NCBI GenBank assembly: GCA_018267365.1
Contig: JAFDYQ010000041.1
Span: 1-39,607 of the forward strand
DNA: 39,607 bases
Direction of reading: 5' to 3'
Source of the DNA: Bacteroidota bacterium
GTDB taxonomy: Bacteria > Bacteroidota > Bacteroidia > Chitinophagales > LD1
Under the pieces are notes generated by a model. It saw nothing but the letters and a program-made list of their open reading frames with translations, did not search any database and was not told the origin of the DNA. Both the position numbers and the translations under genes were made by a program. Below are positions 31,971 through 39,607 of this stretch, in pieces; positions within the stretch are counted from its first letter, which is position 1, and every line of letters starts with the position of its first letter.

Positions 31971-34226
31971 ATGAATCACAAACTTACTTTCATCAAATCG
32001 GTAGTACTCTGTGTCATGATGGCTCTATGCCTGCACATGCACGCTACTACCTATACAGCCACCCAGAGCGGCGCCTGGAGTACGGCCAGTACCTGGAGCG
32101 GCGGTGTGGCTCCCATAGCCAATGTGACCACCAATGATATTATCATAATCAATAACAATGTGACAGTGACGCTGGATCAGGAGCAGACGCTCAATCAAGC
32201 ACAGCTGATCCTGACTGTATATGGTACACTGAGCGGTACACATAGTCTCACCGTGAGCAATGGTACATTAAATGGCAGTGGTACCATAGATCTCCACAAT
32301 CTGACACTGGGCGCATCGAGTACTTCCTTATTTACGGGGTCAGTGGTCGTGGACAATTTTTATAACTATCAGTCCCTACTGTCACTGCAGAGCGATCTGA
32401 CGGTGCATGATACGCTAGGTCTCTATGGAGGTGTGCTGACCATAGCAGCGGGCTCTACCGTGAGCCTGGACGCGGACGCTGTACTGCACCTGGATGGAGG
32501 CAGCTACACCAACCATGGCAACTGGAACCAGGCCGGCAATATAAACCTGCTCTATACAGGCTCCGGCACAGTGACTACCGGTGAGGAGGCCAATCTATCC
32601 AACATCCATAATATCTGGATAAACCTGACCAGCACAGGCGACAAGGTAAACCTGGGACAGGACCTGACCTATTACGGCAGGCTCTCTCTGCTCAATGGCG
32701 GTCTGGGACTGAACGGCAATAACCTGACCATCAATGGTACCATCTCTGCCTATGGCAACGGATGGCTGGTGGGCGATACCAATAGTATAGTCAATATAAA
32801 TGGAAGCGGTACTGCTGATAGTATACGCCTGCGGCCCGGAGAAATGGCGATAGGTGATCTGAATATAAACCTGACTAACGGAGGATCAGTAGTGCTGATG
32901 TCTGACCTGGCCAGCTATGGCGGCCTCCACCTCCAGGCCGGTACACTGATGATAGGCGCTAACCATCTCAACCTGCGCGGACCAGTGACAGGTACGGGTA
33001 TGCTGAGCGCTAACAGCAGCTCTAGCCTGGCTGTGACAGGCGTAGGTAGCATGGGCACAGTATGGTGGGATAGTGCGGGCTCTACCATAGGCACGCTGAC
33101 CCTGACCGCTACCGGTGCCAACGGTATGCTGACAATAGGCAATGACATGAACGTATCCGGCAATCTGCAGCTAAACGCAGGTAAACTCGATGTGAGGGGC
33201 ACCCACCTGACACTGAGCGGTACCAGCGCTACATCTGCAGCTGCCGGTATCTGGGCTGATACGACCACCGACCTCACCATATCTGGCAGTCTGCTTACGG
33301 GTATGGGCATGATGAGATTTGACACAGCCGGCAATATGGTAAGAGACCTGGAGCTGAATACTACCAATCAGAGCTGGATATCACTGGCATCTGATGTCAA
33401 GGTATATGGCAAACTGCGACTGACGCATGGCAATCTGAACCTGATAGGACTGAGCAGCCTGCACCTGATGGGTACAGACAGTATAGCCGGTGGCTCTGAC
33501 TCCAGCTATGTGATGACAGCAGGCTCGGGTATGGTGTGGGTAAACCTGAGCGATAGTAGCGGTATGCGCAGAGCGGGTACGCTGCATATAGGTAGCCAGA
33601 GCTTCTACGCTCCGGTGCGCATCACCAATAACGCAGGTGCAAATGGCGGCTTTGGCGCCAGCGCCCATACAGGCATCTATGCCAATGGCAACAGCGGCGC
33701 AGATATCTCTGCTACCAACTATGGTGTCAATACCAGCTGGAATATAACTACGAATATGGGCAGCAATGCCAATGCCTCTATACAGGCCTACTGGTCACAA
33801 GACATGGAGACCAGCCAGTTTGACAGAAATAATGTATACCTGAGCCACTATGCTAATGGTACCTGGGATACTTTAAGCAGTATGGCTGCCGTATCAGCGT
33901 CTGCAGGGATGTGGTCTGCTACGCGCACAGGTGTGACCTCGTTCAGCCCTTTTGCAGTATTTAGCTCAGGACCTAATGGGGTGCGGGATGTATCGGCTAC
34001 TGCTACTTTGGCCGCATATCCTAATCCGGCTGCTAGTGTGCTGACGGTGACCATACCTGATGCTGCCCGCACCGGCACGCTGATCGTGCATGATGTACTG
34101 GGCCATCAGGTAGCTACCTATACTGTATCTCAGACCACCAGCCGGATAGATGTGAGCCGGCTCACGCCGGGTGTATACTATGTATCTCTGGATGACAGGT
34201 ACACTCAAAAGTTTGTCAAGCAATAA
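31971..34226 (+). CDS. Beta-helix surface protein with T9SS type A tail (second paralogue)
   Basis: 751 residues from the ATG at 31971. The frame is open back to 31761, but that part encodes no signal peptide and lies across the intergenic region. Architecture is the same as the first paralogue: signal peptide (VVLCVMMALCLHMHATT), SGAWSTASTWSGGVAPI opening, beta-helix repeats, SIQAYWSQDMETSQFDRNNVYLSHYANGTWDT, and the type A tail AAYPNPAASVLTVTIPDA...PGVYYVSLDDRYTQKFVKQ. Similarity runs over the full length and is strongest in the C-terminal third, so the pair arose by tandem duplication. Divergence is greatest in the beta-helix, where ligand contacts would lie. Function unknown beyond surface display. 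Confidence 0.85.
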   Translation: MNHKLTFIKSVVLCVMMALCLHMHATTYTATQSGAWSTASTWSGGVAPIANVTTNDIIIINNNVTVTLDQEQTLNQAQLILTVYGTLSGTHSLTVSNGTLNGSGTIDLHNLTLGASSTSLFTGSVVVDNFYNYQSLLSLQSDLTVHDTLGLYGGVLTIAAGSTVSLDADAVLHLDGGSYTNHGNWNQAGNINLLYTGSGTVTTGEEANLSNIHNIWINLTSTGDKVNLGQDLTYYGRLSLLNGGLGLNGNNLTINGTISAYGNGWLVGDTNSIVNINGSGTADSIRLRPGEMAIGDLNINLTNGGSVVLMSDLASYGGLHLQAGTLMIGANHLNLRGPVTGTGMLSANSSSSLAVTGVGSMGTVWWDSAGSTIGTLTLTATGANGMLTIGNDMNVSGNLQLNAGKLDVRGTHLTLSGTSATSAAAGIWADTTTDLTISGSLLTGMGMMRFDTAGNMVRDLELNTTNQSWISLASDVKVYGKLRLTHGNLNLIGLSSLHLMGTDSIAGGSDSSYVMTAGSGMVWVNLSDSSGMRRAGTLHIGSQSFYAPVRITNNAGANGGFGASAHTGIYANGNSGADISATNYGVNTSWNITTNMGSNANASIQAYWSQDMETSQFDRNNVYLSHYANGTWDTLSSMAAVSASAGMWSATRTGVTSFSPFAVFSSGPNGVRDVSATATLAAYPNPAASVLTVTIPDAARTGTLIVHDVLGHQVATYTVSQTTSRIDVSRLTPGVYYVSLDDRYTQKFVKQ

Positions 34227-34250
34227 AAATCAGCCATTGATATGAAGAGA

Positions 34251-34277
34251 GGCCACTCCGTATAGAGTGGTTTTTTT
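34251..34277 (+). terminator. Rho-independent terminator after second beta-helix gene
   Basis: Stem CCACTC/GAGTGG (34253-34258 with 34265-34270), 6-base loop, then seven T. It also lies just downstream of the convergent radical SAM gene, whose stop is at 34289. Confidence 0.8.
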
Positions 34278-34288
34278 ATGCTGCTGTT

Positions 34289-36175
34289 TCAGGCAGTGGC
34301 AGGTGACCACTGCGGTATATCAAACTCTGCCGCAAACTCCAGTGTGCGCTGTGCGAGATACTCTGGGGCATGAGTATCCAGATCCTGTAATACGAGGTGG
34401 AGAGGCCCCTGGCCCGACAGCGCAAAAAAGATATCCTCAGTGATATTGTCCATGAGGTGTACTTTCACATTCTCTATAGCTGTGATATAGTCATGCAGCC
34501 GCTGCTGCTGCTGGTCCGGCGTGATGCCGGGCAGACCCTTCAGGTAGGTGTCAATACGTGCATACAGGTCACTTTTCATCGTATTCAGATCACCTATCTG
34601 CAGCACAGTTTTTGCTTTCTTTTCCTGTTTTTCTGCAAATGTGGGTACCACAGCAGCTTGCAGCATATCTACAGCTTTGTCCCGCCTGCCAAAGGTGTCT
34701 AGCACACGGGTAAAGAGCGATGAATGGCGCGCCTTGTAGCCGGCAGGATCCTCTATGCGCTCCCAGCTATCCAGCAGAAACTTTTTGTCCCTGGCCGTCC
34801 ACGAGTTAAAGTATTTGACATAGAGAGGGTCACCACAGTGGAAGGTGAAATCCCTATGGGTGCGCCGCGTCTGCTCTAGTACATCCATGAGCGCCAGGAA
34901 GCGCTCTTTTCTTTTGGCCATGGTACTCTCTGCGCTGGTCCAGAGTCCGGGTCTGTCTCCATAGAAGGTGACCATGCCGGGGCGGTCAGTCATATATTTC
35001 ACATTGGGGCCAAAAGAATTGGCAGTGACGTGCCGTAGCAGGCCGGGATTTTGTACAAACCACTGCAGCGTCTCATCAAAGTCTGCATCCGTCTCTGTAG
35101 GGTAGCCATATATGATCCAGGTCTCAGCGGCCACTCCCTCTCCGGCCAGCATACGCACCATCTTATCTGCATCATCATAGCGCGATGATTTGCCCATCTC
35201 CTTCTGCACCCGTGAGGAGAAACTCTCGATACCCAGTGAGAGCCGGTTCAGCCCGGAGCGGCGCAGTTTATTGACAAAGGGCTGCGTGAGCAGGCGCTCT
35301 ACGCGCGTACCGTAGACATTCCACGGCATGGCCAGCCCCTCTGCGAGTACCAGATCGGCATACTCGTCCAGCTGGCGCATCGTCTTGGAGGAGATCAGCG
35401 AGTCGTCGTTAAACATGTACTCATTGATATCATAGGTCTTTACGATATGCTTCAGCTCGTCAAAGACATTGCGACCGGAGCGCGAGCGCTGGGTCAGGTG
35501 GTTCCATTTATTCTCACAGTAGTTGCAGTTTAGTATACAGCCGCGGGAGAATAGCATCGGCAGCTTGCGCGGATTGGGGAAGGCGCTCCTGTCAAAGTCT
35601 GTAAAGTCTGGATATGGGATGGCGTCTATATCCTGCAGATTGGTATGGCCGGTATAGATGGCTTTGCCTCCGGCATCATTCATCCACAGTTGTTTGAGCT
35701 GCGCGAAATCTCCCTTCTGCTCGTAGCAGTGCACAAAGTCGGTGAGGGCTTGCTCGCCCTCGCCCTCTATCACATAGTCTGCAAAGGTCAGTACCTCTTG
35801 TACCGCTCCGAGATTCTCCCGCGTCATGCTCGGGCCACCCGCCACGATCATCACACCCGGCAGCTGGCGGCGCACCTCGCGGGCTATGAGGCCCGAGTTG
35901 GCCAGGTTAGAGCCGAGTATGCTGAAGCCTACGATGTCAGGTTTGGTATCAGTGATCTGTTTTGCCCAGCCCTGGTATAGCCTGGGGTGAGATGAGATAT
36001 ACTCCTCAGCACCTTTGTCTCCCATCACAGACACCATAAAGGGGCGAAACTGTATAGAGAAGTCTATGGTGGTACACTCATACCCTGCATGCTGCAGGCT
36101 GCCCTTGAGAAAGGCCAGCGCGAGGTGCGGGGTCACAGACTGCCAGACAGGGGCCAGGGCCAGCGTTACTTTCAT
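34289..36175 (-). CDS. B12-binding-type radical SAM protein
   Basis: A 628-residue protein. The N-terminal 170 residues match the cobalamin-binding-like fold of this family (KGSLQHAGYECTTIDF, IVGFSILGSNLANSGLIAREVRRQLPGVMIVAGGPSMT, YVIEGEGEQAL), but the DxHxxG cobalt ligand motif is missing, so B12 may bind base-off or not at all. The radical SAM cluster motif is CILNCNYC (Cys213, Cys217, Cys220), followed by a TIM-barrel with NDDSLISSKTMRQLDEYADLV and LSLGIESFSSRVQKEMGKSSRYDDADKMVRML. A helical C-terminal region (470-628) has no recognised function. Family members methylate or rearrange unreactive carbons or modify RNA, lipids or natural products; the substrate here is unknown. It stands alone between the beta-helix and glucosidase genes. 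Confidence 0.85.
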   Translation of the reverse strand: MKVTLALAPVWQSVTPHLALAFLKGSLQHAGYECTTIDFSIQFRPFMVSVMGDKGAEEYISSHPRLYQGWAKQITDTKPDIVGFSILGSNLANSGLIAREVRRQLPGVMIVAGGPSMTRENLGAVQEVLTFADYVIEGEGEQALTDFVHCYEQKGDFAQLKQLWMNDAGGKAIYTGHTNLQDIDAIPYPDFTDFDRSAFPNPRKLPMLFSRGCILNCNYCENKWNHLTQRSRSGRNVFDELKHIVKTYDINEYMFNDDSLISSKTMRQLDEYADLVLAEGLAMPWNVYGTRVERLLTQPFVNKLRRSGLNRLSLGIESFSSRVQKEMGKSSRYDDADKMVRMLAGEGVAAETWIIYGYPTETDADFDETLQWFVQNPGLLRHVTANSFGPNVKYMTDRPGMVTFYGDRPGLWTSAESTMAKRKERFLALMDVLEQTRRTHRDFTFHCGDPLYVKYFNSWTARDKKFLLDSWERIEDPAGYKARHSSLFTRVLDTFGRRDKAVDMLQAAVVPTFAEKQEKKAKTVLQIGDLNTMKSDLYARIDTYLKGLPGITPDQQQQRLHDYITAIENVKVHLMDNITEDIFFALSGQGPLHLVLQDLDTHAPEYLAQRTLEFAAEFDIPQWSPATA

Positions 36176-36240
36176 ATCATTATACTAGATAGATAAATAT
36201 AATGAAGTCAGTGCAAAAATCAGCATCGGCCCTCCACCAG

Positions 36241-37674
36241 TCACTGGCCTGCCAGAAACTCACTGTACCATTTGCCGCTGGCCTTGACTATGCGCTGCTG
36301 CGTCTGGTAGTCTACGCCTACTATACCCAGGCGCGGCTCGTATCCATAGGCCCACTCAAAGTTGTCCAGAAAGCTCCAAATGAAGTAGCCATTGACCGGT
36401 AGTCCTTCGCGCCGTGCGCGGAGTACCTGGCGCAGGTAGTCCTGTATATACTTGAGCCGCTGCGGGTCATTGATCTGGCCATTCACTACAGTGTCTGCTA
36501 CTGCCTCTCCATTCTCAGTGATGATCATATTTTTCACACCCGGGTAGGCGCCAAATTTTTTCAGGATGCGGTACATGCCTTCGGCATTGACCTCCCAGCC
36601 CATCTGGGTCAGGTCTGTGGTCAGCTTATGTGGTGGCACCTGCAGCGCGTGTATCACAGGTATGATACCGCAGTGCTTTGCCACATAGCGGGTATAGTTT
36701 TGTATGCCTATGAAGTCAAAGTCGAATGGCATGAGGACCTCATCTCCGGGTAGCATCTGGTCCTGCACATGGCGCAGGGCAGGGAGGTCTCGCACGGGGT
36801 AGCCCATGCCCAGCACTGGCTCTATGAAGAGCCTGTTTATGATCACATCGAGTCGTGTAGCGGCTTCATGGTCGCCAAGGGTATCGCGGCGCGGGTCTAC
36901 CATGCCACAGGAGAAAGTAGTGCCCACGTTGCCATTCTTCACATTGCGGCGTATCACGCGGCCACCGGCGGCATGGCACATGGTGGTGTGATGTATGGAG
37001 CGGTAAAACTCATGAAAGCTGATATGCCCCGGCGGGTGCACACCTGCCATATAGCCCGCGAGGGTGAATGACAGAGGCTCATTGAAGACCATCCAGTTTT
37101 TGACGCGGTCGCCAAAGCGGCGTGAGACCAGATCAGTGTAATCTTCAAACCAATGAATGATATCACGGTTTAGCCAGCCGCCTTTATCCTGGAGTCGCTG
37201 CGGCAGGTCCCAATGATAGCAGGTGACCCACGGCTCTATACCTTCCTTCAGGCATTTGTCTATGACGCGGCTGTAAAAGTCTATACCCTTTTCATTGACC
37301 CGGCCTATGCCATCGGGCAGTACACGGGGCCAGGAGATAGAGAAGCGCGAAGCAGGGATGTGCATGCGGTGCATCAGCTCAATATCACTCTCATAGCGAT
37401 GGTAGAAATCATCGGCCACATCTCCTGTATCATGATGCTTGATCTTGTATGGATGATGATGGGTGAAGTGGTCCCAGTTGCTCTCGCCCTTGCCATCCTC
37501 GCGCCAGGCACCCTCTATCTGGTAGCTGGCTGTGGCTGTGCCCCAGACAAAGTCTGCCCCAAAATCGCTGCGGCGTAGCGGCGGCTCTGCAGCCAGTGCA
37601 GCGCGCAGGTCACGTGGCATGGCGGCATACAGCCCGAGCAGTGCAGAGAGGCGCAGGTATTCTTTGCGGGTCAT
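36241..37674 (-). CDS. GH1-family beta-glucosidase with Tat-like N-terminus
   Basis: A 477-residue glycoside hydrolase family 1 protein. FVWGTATASYQIEGAWREDGKGESNWDHF is the N-terminal signature; acid/base Glu199 is in WMVFNEPLS and nucleophile Glu387 in IITENGEA. NYTRYV and WSFLDNFEWAYGYEPRLGIVGVDY complete the active-site and +1 regions. It should hydrolyse beta-glucosides or related sugars by a retaining mechanism. Unusually for GH1, about 35 residues precede the catalytic domain and begin MTRKEYLRLSALLGLYAA, which looks like a weak Tat signal (RK in place of RR), so export is possible. The neighbouring radical SAM gene is 65 bases downstream on the same strand. Confidence 0.9.
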   Translation of the reverse strand: MTRKEYLRLSALLGLYAAMPRDLRAALAAEPPLRRSDFGADFVWGTATASYQIEGAWREDGKGESNWDHFTHHHPYKIKHHDTGDVADDFYHRYESDIELMHRMHIPASRFSISWPRVLPDGIGRVNEKGIDFYSRVIDKCLKEGIEPWVTCYHWDLPQRLQDKGGWLNRDIIHWFEDYTDLVSRRFGDRVKNWMVFNEPLSFTLAGYMAGVHPPGHISFHEFYRSIHHTTMCHAAGGRVIRRNVKNGNVGTTFSCGMVDPRRDTLGDHEAATRLDVIINRLFIEPVLGMGYPVRDLPALRHVQDQMLPGDEVLMPFDFDFIGIQNYTRYVAKHCGIIPVIHALQVPPHKLTTDLTQMGWEVNAEGMYRILKKFGAYPGVKNMIITENGEAVADTVVNGQINDPQRLKYIQDYLRQVLRARREGLPVNGYFIWSFLDNFEWAYGYEPRLGIVGVDYQTQQRIVKASGKWYSEFLAGQ

Positions 37675-37835
37675 AGATGAGTTTTGACCGAAGATAGTGC
37701 GTTGTGCTGTGGCAGAGGTACTATTCAGAGTATGGCGGGATAAACCGGATGAACGGGAGTAGCAAGACCATCATGCAGATGAAGGGTAGGAGAAGTAAGC
37801 GCAGCGGGCTATATTTGAGCATACGAAATAACGCT

Positions 37836-38156
37836 ATGAATGATACTACTGTAAAACGCCTCTACACCATTGTGGCCAATGCTGCGCCACTCATCTTTAT
37901 CGTCTGGCTCAGCATCACTACATATGACCGCCTGGTGCAGCATGATCGAAGGATATACTTCGTAGCGGGTCTGTGGGTGCTGATGGTGGCGGTGTATATC
38001 CGCCGCCTGATCTTACTCTACCGGCATGGCTGGGATGCCTCCGGCGCCCTGTATGGCAATATAAACATGCGCCGCCAGCTCTACATCTACGCCGCTATAC
38101 TGGCCATACTGGTGGTGATCAACCTGGTGGTGGTGTGGATGGGGAGGCAAAGATGA
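37836..38156 (+). CDS. Small three-helix membrane protein, unknown
   Basis: 106 residues from the ATG at 37836. Three hydrophobic helices are clear: ANAAPLIFIVWLSITTY (about 12-28), IYFVAGLWVLMVAVYI (40-55) and LYIYAAILAILVVINLVVVWM (82-102). The loop between helices 2 and 3 has RRLILLYRHGWDASGALYGNINMRRQ. No family is recognised. The frame remains open to 37704; those extra residues are basic and have no clear function, so the shorter start is preferred but not proven. Divergent from the GH1 gene. Confidence 0.6.
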   Translation: MNDTTVKRLYTIVANAAPLIFIVWLSITTYDRLVQHDRRIYFVAGLWVLMVAVYIRRLILLYRHGWDASGALYGNINMRRQLYIYAAILAILVVINLVVVWMGRQR

Positions 38157-38173
38157 ATATTTACTATATGGTG

Positions 38174-38188
38174 CGGAACTTAGTTCCG
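38174..38188. repeat. Hairpin CGGAAC-TTA-GTTCCG
   Basis: A perfect 6-base stem with a 3-base loop 18 bases after the small membrane protein gene. No T run follows. The 3-base loop is shared with the hairpins flanking the RAYT gene, but the stem sequence differs. Confidence 0.45.
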
Positions 38189-38220
38189 ATAGAGATTGGT
38201 GCTTTATAGTATATTGAGGT

Positions 38221-38892
38221 ATGAAAACACTATTATGTCTTTTTGTAATAATGCTAGTGTGCCTGCCCGATATTTTTAGTCAAAAGGGATATCAGGATTT
38301 GATCGTCTTTGTGGGCCAAAAGATAAGTGTGATACCGAAAGGTGGTGTAGGTGGTATGCACGTGGACACTATCATAGACAGCAAAGACACCACTTATAAT
38401 ATAGCGTATGGGCTCCCTCAGGAGAAGTACCTAGCCAGGTATAAGGTGCTACAAGTGGTACAGGGGAAACTCAAGTCCGATACGATAGATTTTTTAGTTT
38501 TCAGTCATAATGGTCAGCCCGGGCCTATGTTTGGGTATGAGAATGTACTGCTTTTTGTCTATAGCAGACAAGATACTTTTTACCAAGAGAACTATCAGTA
38601 CTTTGATGTCTACAGGACCGATGATAGCCGCTGGGCGGGTGCGTACTCCAGCCGTGACTACGATGGTGGATACGAGCATGTGACTGTCAAACCGGAGCGG
38701 ATCAAATTTAAAACACCTCCGGTTTATACTCTGGAAAGTGACAGGCCGGATTGGATCCAGCATGTGTATCCTTCTCCCTACTACAATTTAAATAATGGGA
38801 AAGCCACAGCAGTGTATGGCAACTATGTAGAGGATCTATGTAAGCTGCGACAGCAAACTGTGATACGGGCGCGGCGAGCTACGGATAGATGA
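38221..38892 (+). CDS. Hypothetical secreted protein
   Basis: A 223-residue protein with signal peptide MKTLLCLFVIMLVCLPDIFSQ and no recognised domain. The visible mature features are beta-strand-like YLARYKVLQVVQGKLKSDTIDFLVFSH, FGYENVLLFVYSRQDTFY, and a Tyr/Asp/Arg-rich C-terminal half. The pattern 'KYKVLEVVKGK...I.F....H..P' is seen in Bacteroidota proteins of unknown role, so it may be a small beta-barrel domain carried in the envelope. Base composition is visibly more AT-rich than the upstream genes, as is the adjacent transposase, which could mean recent arrival. Function unknown. Confidence 0.65.
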   Translation: MKTLLCLFVIMLVCLPDIFSQKGYQDLIVFVGQKISVIPKGGVGGMHVDTIIDSKDTTYNIAYGLPQEKYLARYKVLQVVQGKLKSDTIDFLVFSHNGQPGPMFGYENVLLFVYSRQDTFYQENYQYFDVYRTDDSRWAGAYSSRDYDGGYEHVTVKPERIKFKTPPVYTLESDRPDWIQHVYPSPYYNLNNGKATAVYGNYVEDLCKLRQQTVIRARRATDR

Positions 38893-38950
38893 TGCACTGT
38901 CTGGTTGTGGGCAAGAACAACATATACAGGCTGCACTTCATTCCCCCACT

Positions 38951-39001
38951 AGTCTAAGCTTTTAGCTTAGACTAACCTATCAGTTAAGCTTCCAGCTTAA
39001 C
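38951..39001. repeat. Left REP pair of the RAYT element
   Basis: Two hairpins: AGTCTAAGCT-TTT-AGCTTAGACT (38951-38973; 10-base perfect stem) and GTTAAGCT-TCC-AGCTTAAC (38983-39001; 8-base stem), separated by 9 bases. Both have 3-base loops and share the TAAGCT core. They lie 20 bases before the RAYT ATG and are repeated inverted on its other side. Confidence 0.85.
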
Positions 39002-39021
39002 GTAAAAACTTATCTTCATGT

Positions 39022-39570
39022 ATGGCGAGAAAATATGCATTTCGAGATTCCGCACAATTATATTTTGTCAGCTTTGCTACAGTCAACTGGATAGATGTTT
39101 TCGTGAGAAGGCAGTATAGTGATATTGTAGTAGATAGCCTGCGTTACTGTATTGAACATAAGAAACTGGAGCTTTATGCATGGTGTATCATGTCTAGTCA
39201 TGTGCATCTGATCGTAAGTGCGCCGGATGGCAACCTGGCTGATATATTCCGGGATATGAAGCGCCATACTGCTAAGAAGATATTGGAATTGATAGCAGAC
39301 GACGCGCAGGAGTCAAGAAGGTACTGGATGTTATGGATGTTTGAGCGTGCGGCTGAAAGGAATAGTAATAATGAGCATTATCAATTCTGGCAGCAACATA
39401 ATCAGCCCATAGAACTCTCTACTAACGAAATGCGGAAGCAACGGCTGGACTATTTGCATAATAATCCAGTTGTCTCCGGGGCGGTGGATGAGCCGCAACA
39501 TTATTTGTATAGTAGCTGTCGGGATTATTGTGGTGGTATGGGTTTGCTGCCGGTTATTTTGTTAAGCTGA
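39022..39570 (+). CDS. REP-associated tyrosine transposase (RAYT, Y1/IS200-like)
   Basis: A 182-residue HUH-type single-strand nuclease. The HUH motif is SSHVHLIV (His60 and His62), and the catalytic tyrosine is expected at Tyr144 in LDYLHNNPVVSG, the family's Y-x-H-x-NPV block. The start YAFRDSAQLYFVSFATVNW is typical of the Bacteroidota group; length is normal and all motifs are intact. RAYTs are single-copy domesticated relatives of IS200/IS605 transposases that bind and cut REP hairpins. This gene is bracketed by inverted pairs of 3-base-loop hairpins with the same stems. Its stop codon (39568-39570) lies inside the first right-hand hairpin, so coding end and element end overlap. Confidence 0.9.
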   Translation: MARKYAFRDSAQLYFVSFATVNWIDVFVRRQYSDIVVDSLRYCIEHKKLELYAWCIMSSHVHLIVSAPDGNLADIFRDMKRHTAKKILELIADDAQESRRYWMLWMFERAAERNSNNEHYQFWQQHNQPIELSTNEMRKQRLDYLHNNPVVSGAVDEPQHYLYSSCRDYCGGMGLLPVILLS

Positions 39571-39607
39571 AAGCTTAACTTATTGGTAGGTCTAAGCTGG
39601 AAGCTTA
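39561..39607. repeat. Right REP pair of the RAYT element (cut by window end)
   Basis: GTTAAGCT-GAA-AGCTTAAC (39561-39579), 11 bases, then TCTAAGCT-GGA-AGCTTA (39591-39607, truncated). Order and stems mirror the left pair, so the gene sits between inverted copies. The RAYT stop codon is within the first stem-loop. Confidence 0.85.

Overview
This looks like chromosomal DNA of a Bacteroidota bacterium, probably in the Chitinophagales/Sphingobacteriia direction. The evidence is internal. There are type IX secretion (T9SS) sorting domains of both kinds, a PorP/SprF-type outer-membrane protein, and an OmpA/TPR/beta-propeller protein. Promoter-like TAnnTTTG boxes occur, ribosome-binding sites are weak, one lipoprotein carries a CSSDD surface-export motif, and palindromic repeats are scattered between genes. 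No rRNA, tRNA or CRISPR array was seen, and most genes are housekeeping or envelope genes.

Layout. 0.1-4.5 kb: a TPR/LuxR-type regulator is divergent from a four-gene sulfur cluster (sulfide:quinone-oxidoreductase-like flavoprotein, TusE/DsrC-like, DsrE-like, DUF202 membrane protein). An ATGAC-N4-GTCAT palindrome lies about 42 bases before the inferred start of the cluster transcript. 4.5-6.0 kb: a probable surface lipoprotein and a CHASE3-HisKA protein without an ATPase domain. 6.3-11.9 kb: a T9SS triad (cadherin-like cargo with type B C-terminus, PorP/SprF, OmpA-family protein) ending in a strong terminator. 12.0-12.9 kb: a short-chain dehydrogenase.

12.9-22.6 kb (minus strand): recF, DUF721/DciA-like, and two related LysM proteins form a tight operon. 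Behind it lie a lipoprotein and a very large membrane histidine kinase. 22.7-29.2 kb (plus strand): a YD-like secreted protein, pdhA, a TPR membrane protein, ribH, a metallo-beta-lactamase-fold hydrolase and a CocE-type hydrolase.

29.5-34.2 kb: two tandem paralogous beta-helix proteins with type A T9SS tails, each followed by its own terminator. 34.3-37.7 kb (minus): a B12-binding-type radical SAM protein and a GH1 beta-glucosidase with a Tat-like N-terminus. 37.8-39.6 kb: a small membrane protein, an unrecognised secreted protein, and a REP-associated tyrosine transposase (RAYT) between inverted pairs of three-base-loop hairpins.

The strongest candidates for something undescribed are the RAYT with its hairpin ends, the regulated sulfur-relay cluster, the kinase fragment lacking a catalytic domain, the duplicated LysM pair co-directional with recF, and several unrelated palindrome or tandem-repeat families confined to intergenic DNA. 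All functional statements come from reading translated sequence; no database search was run.
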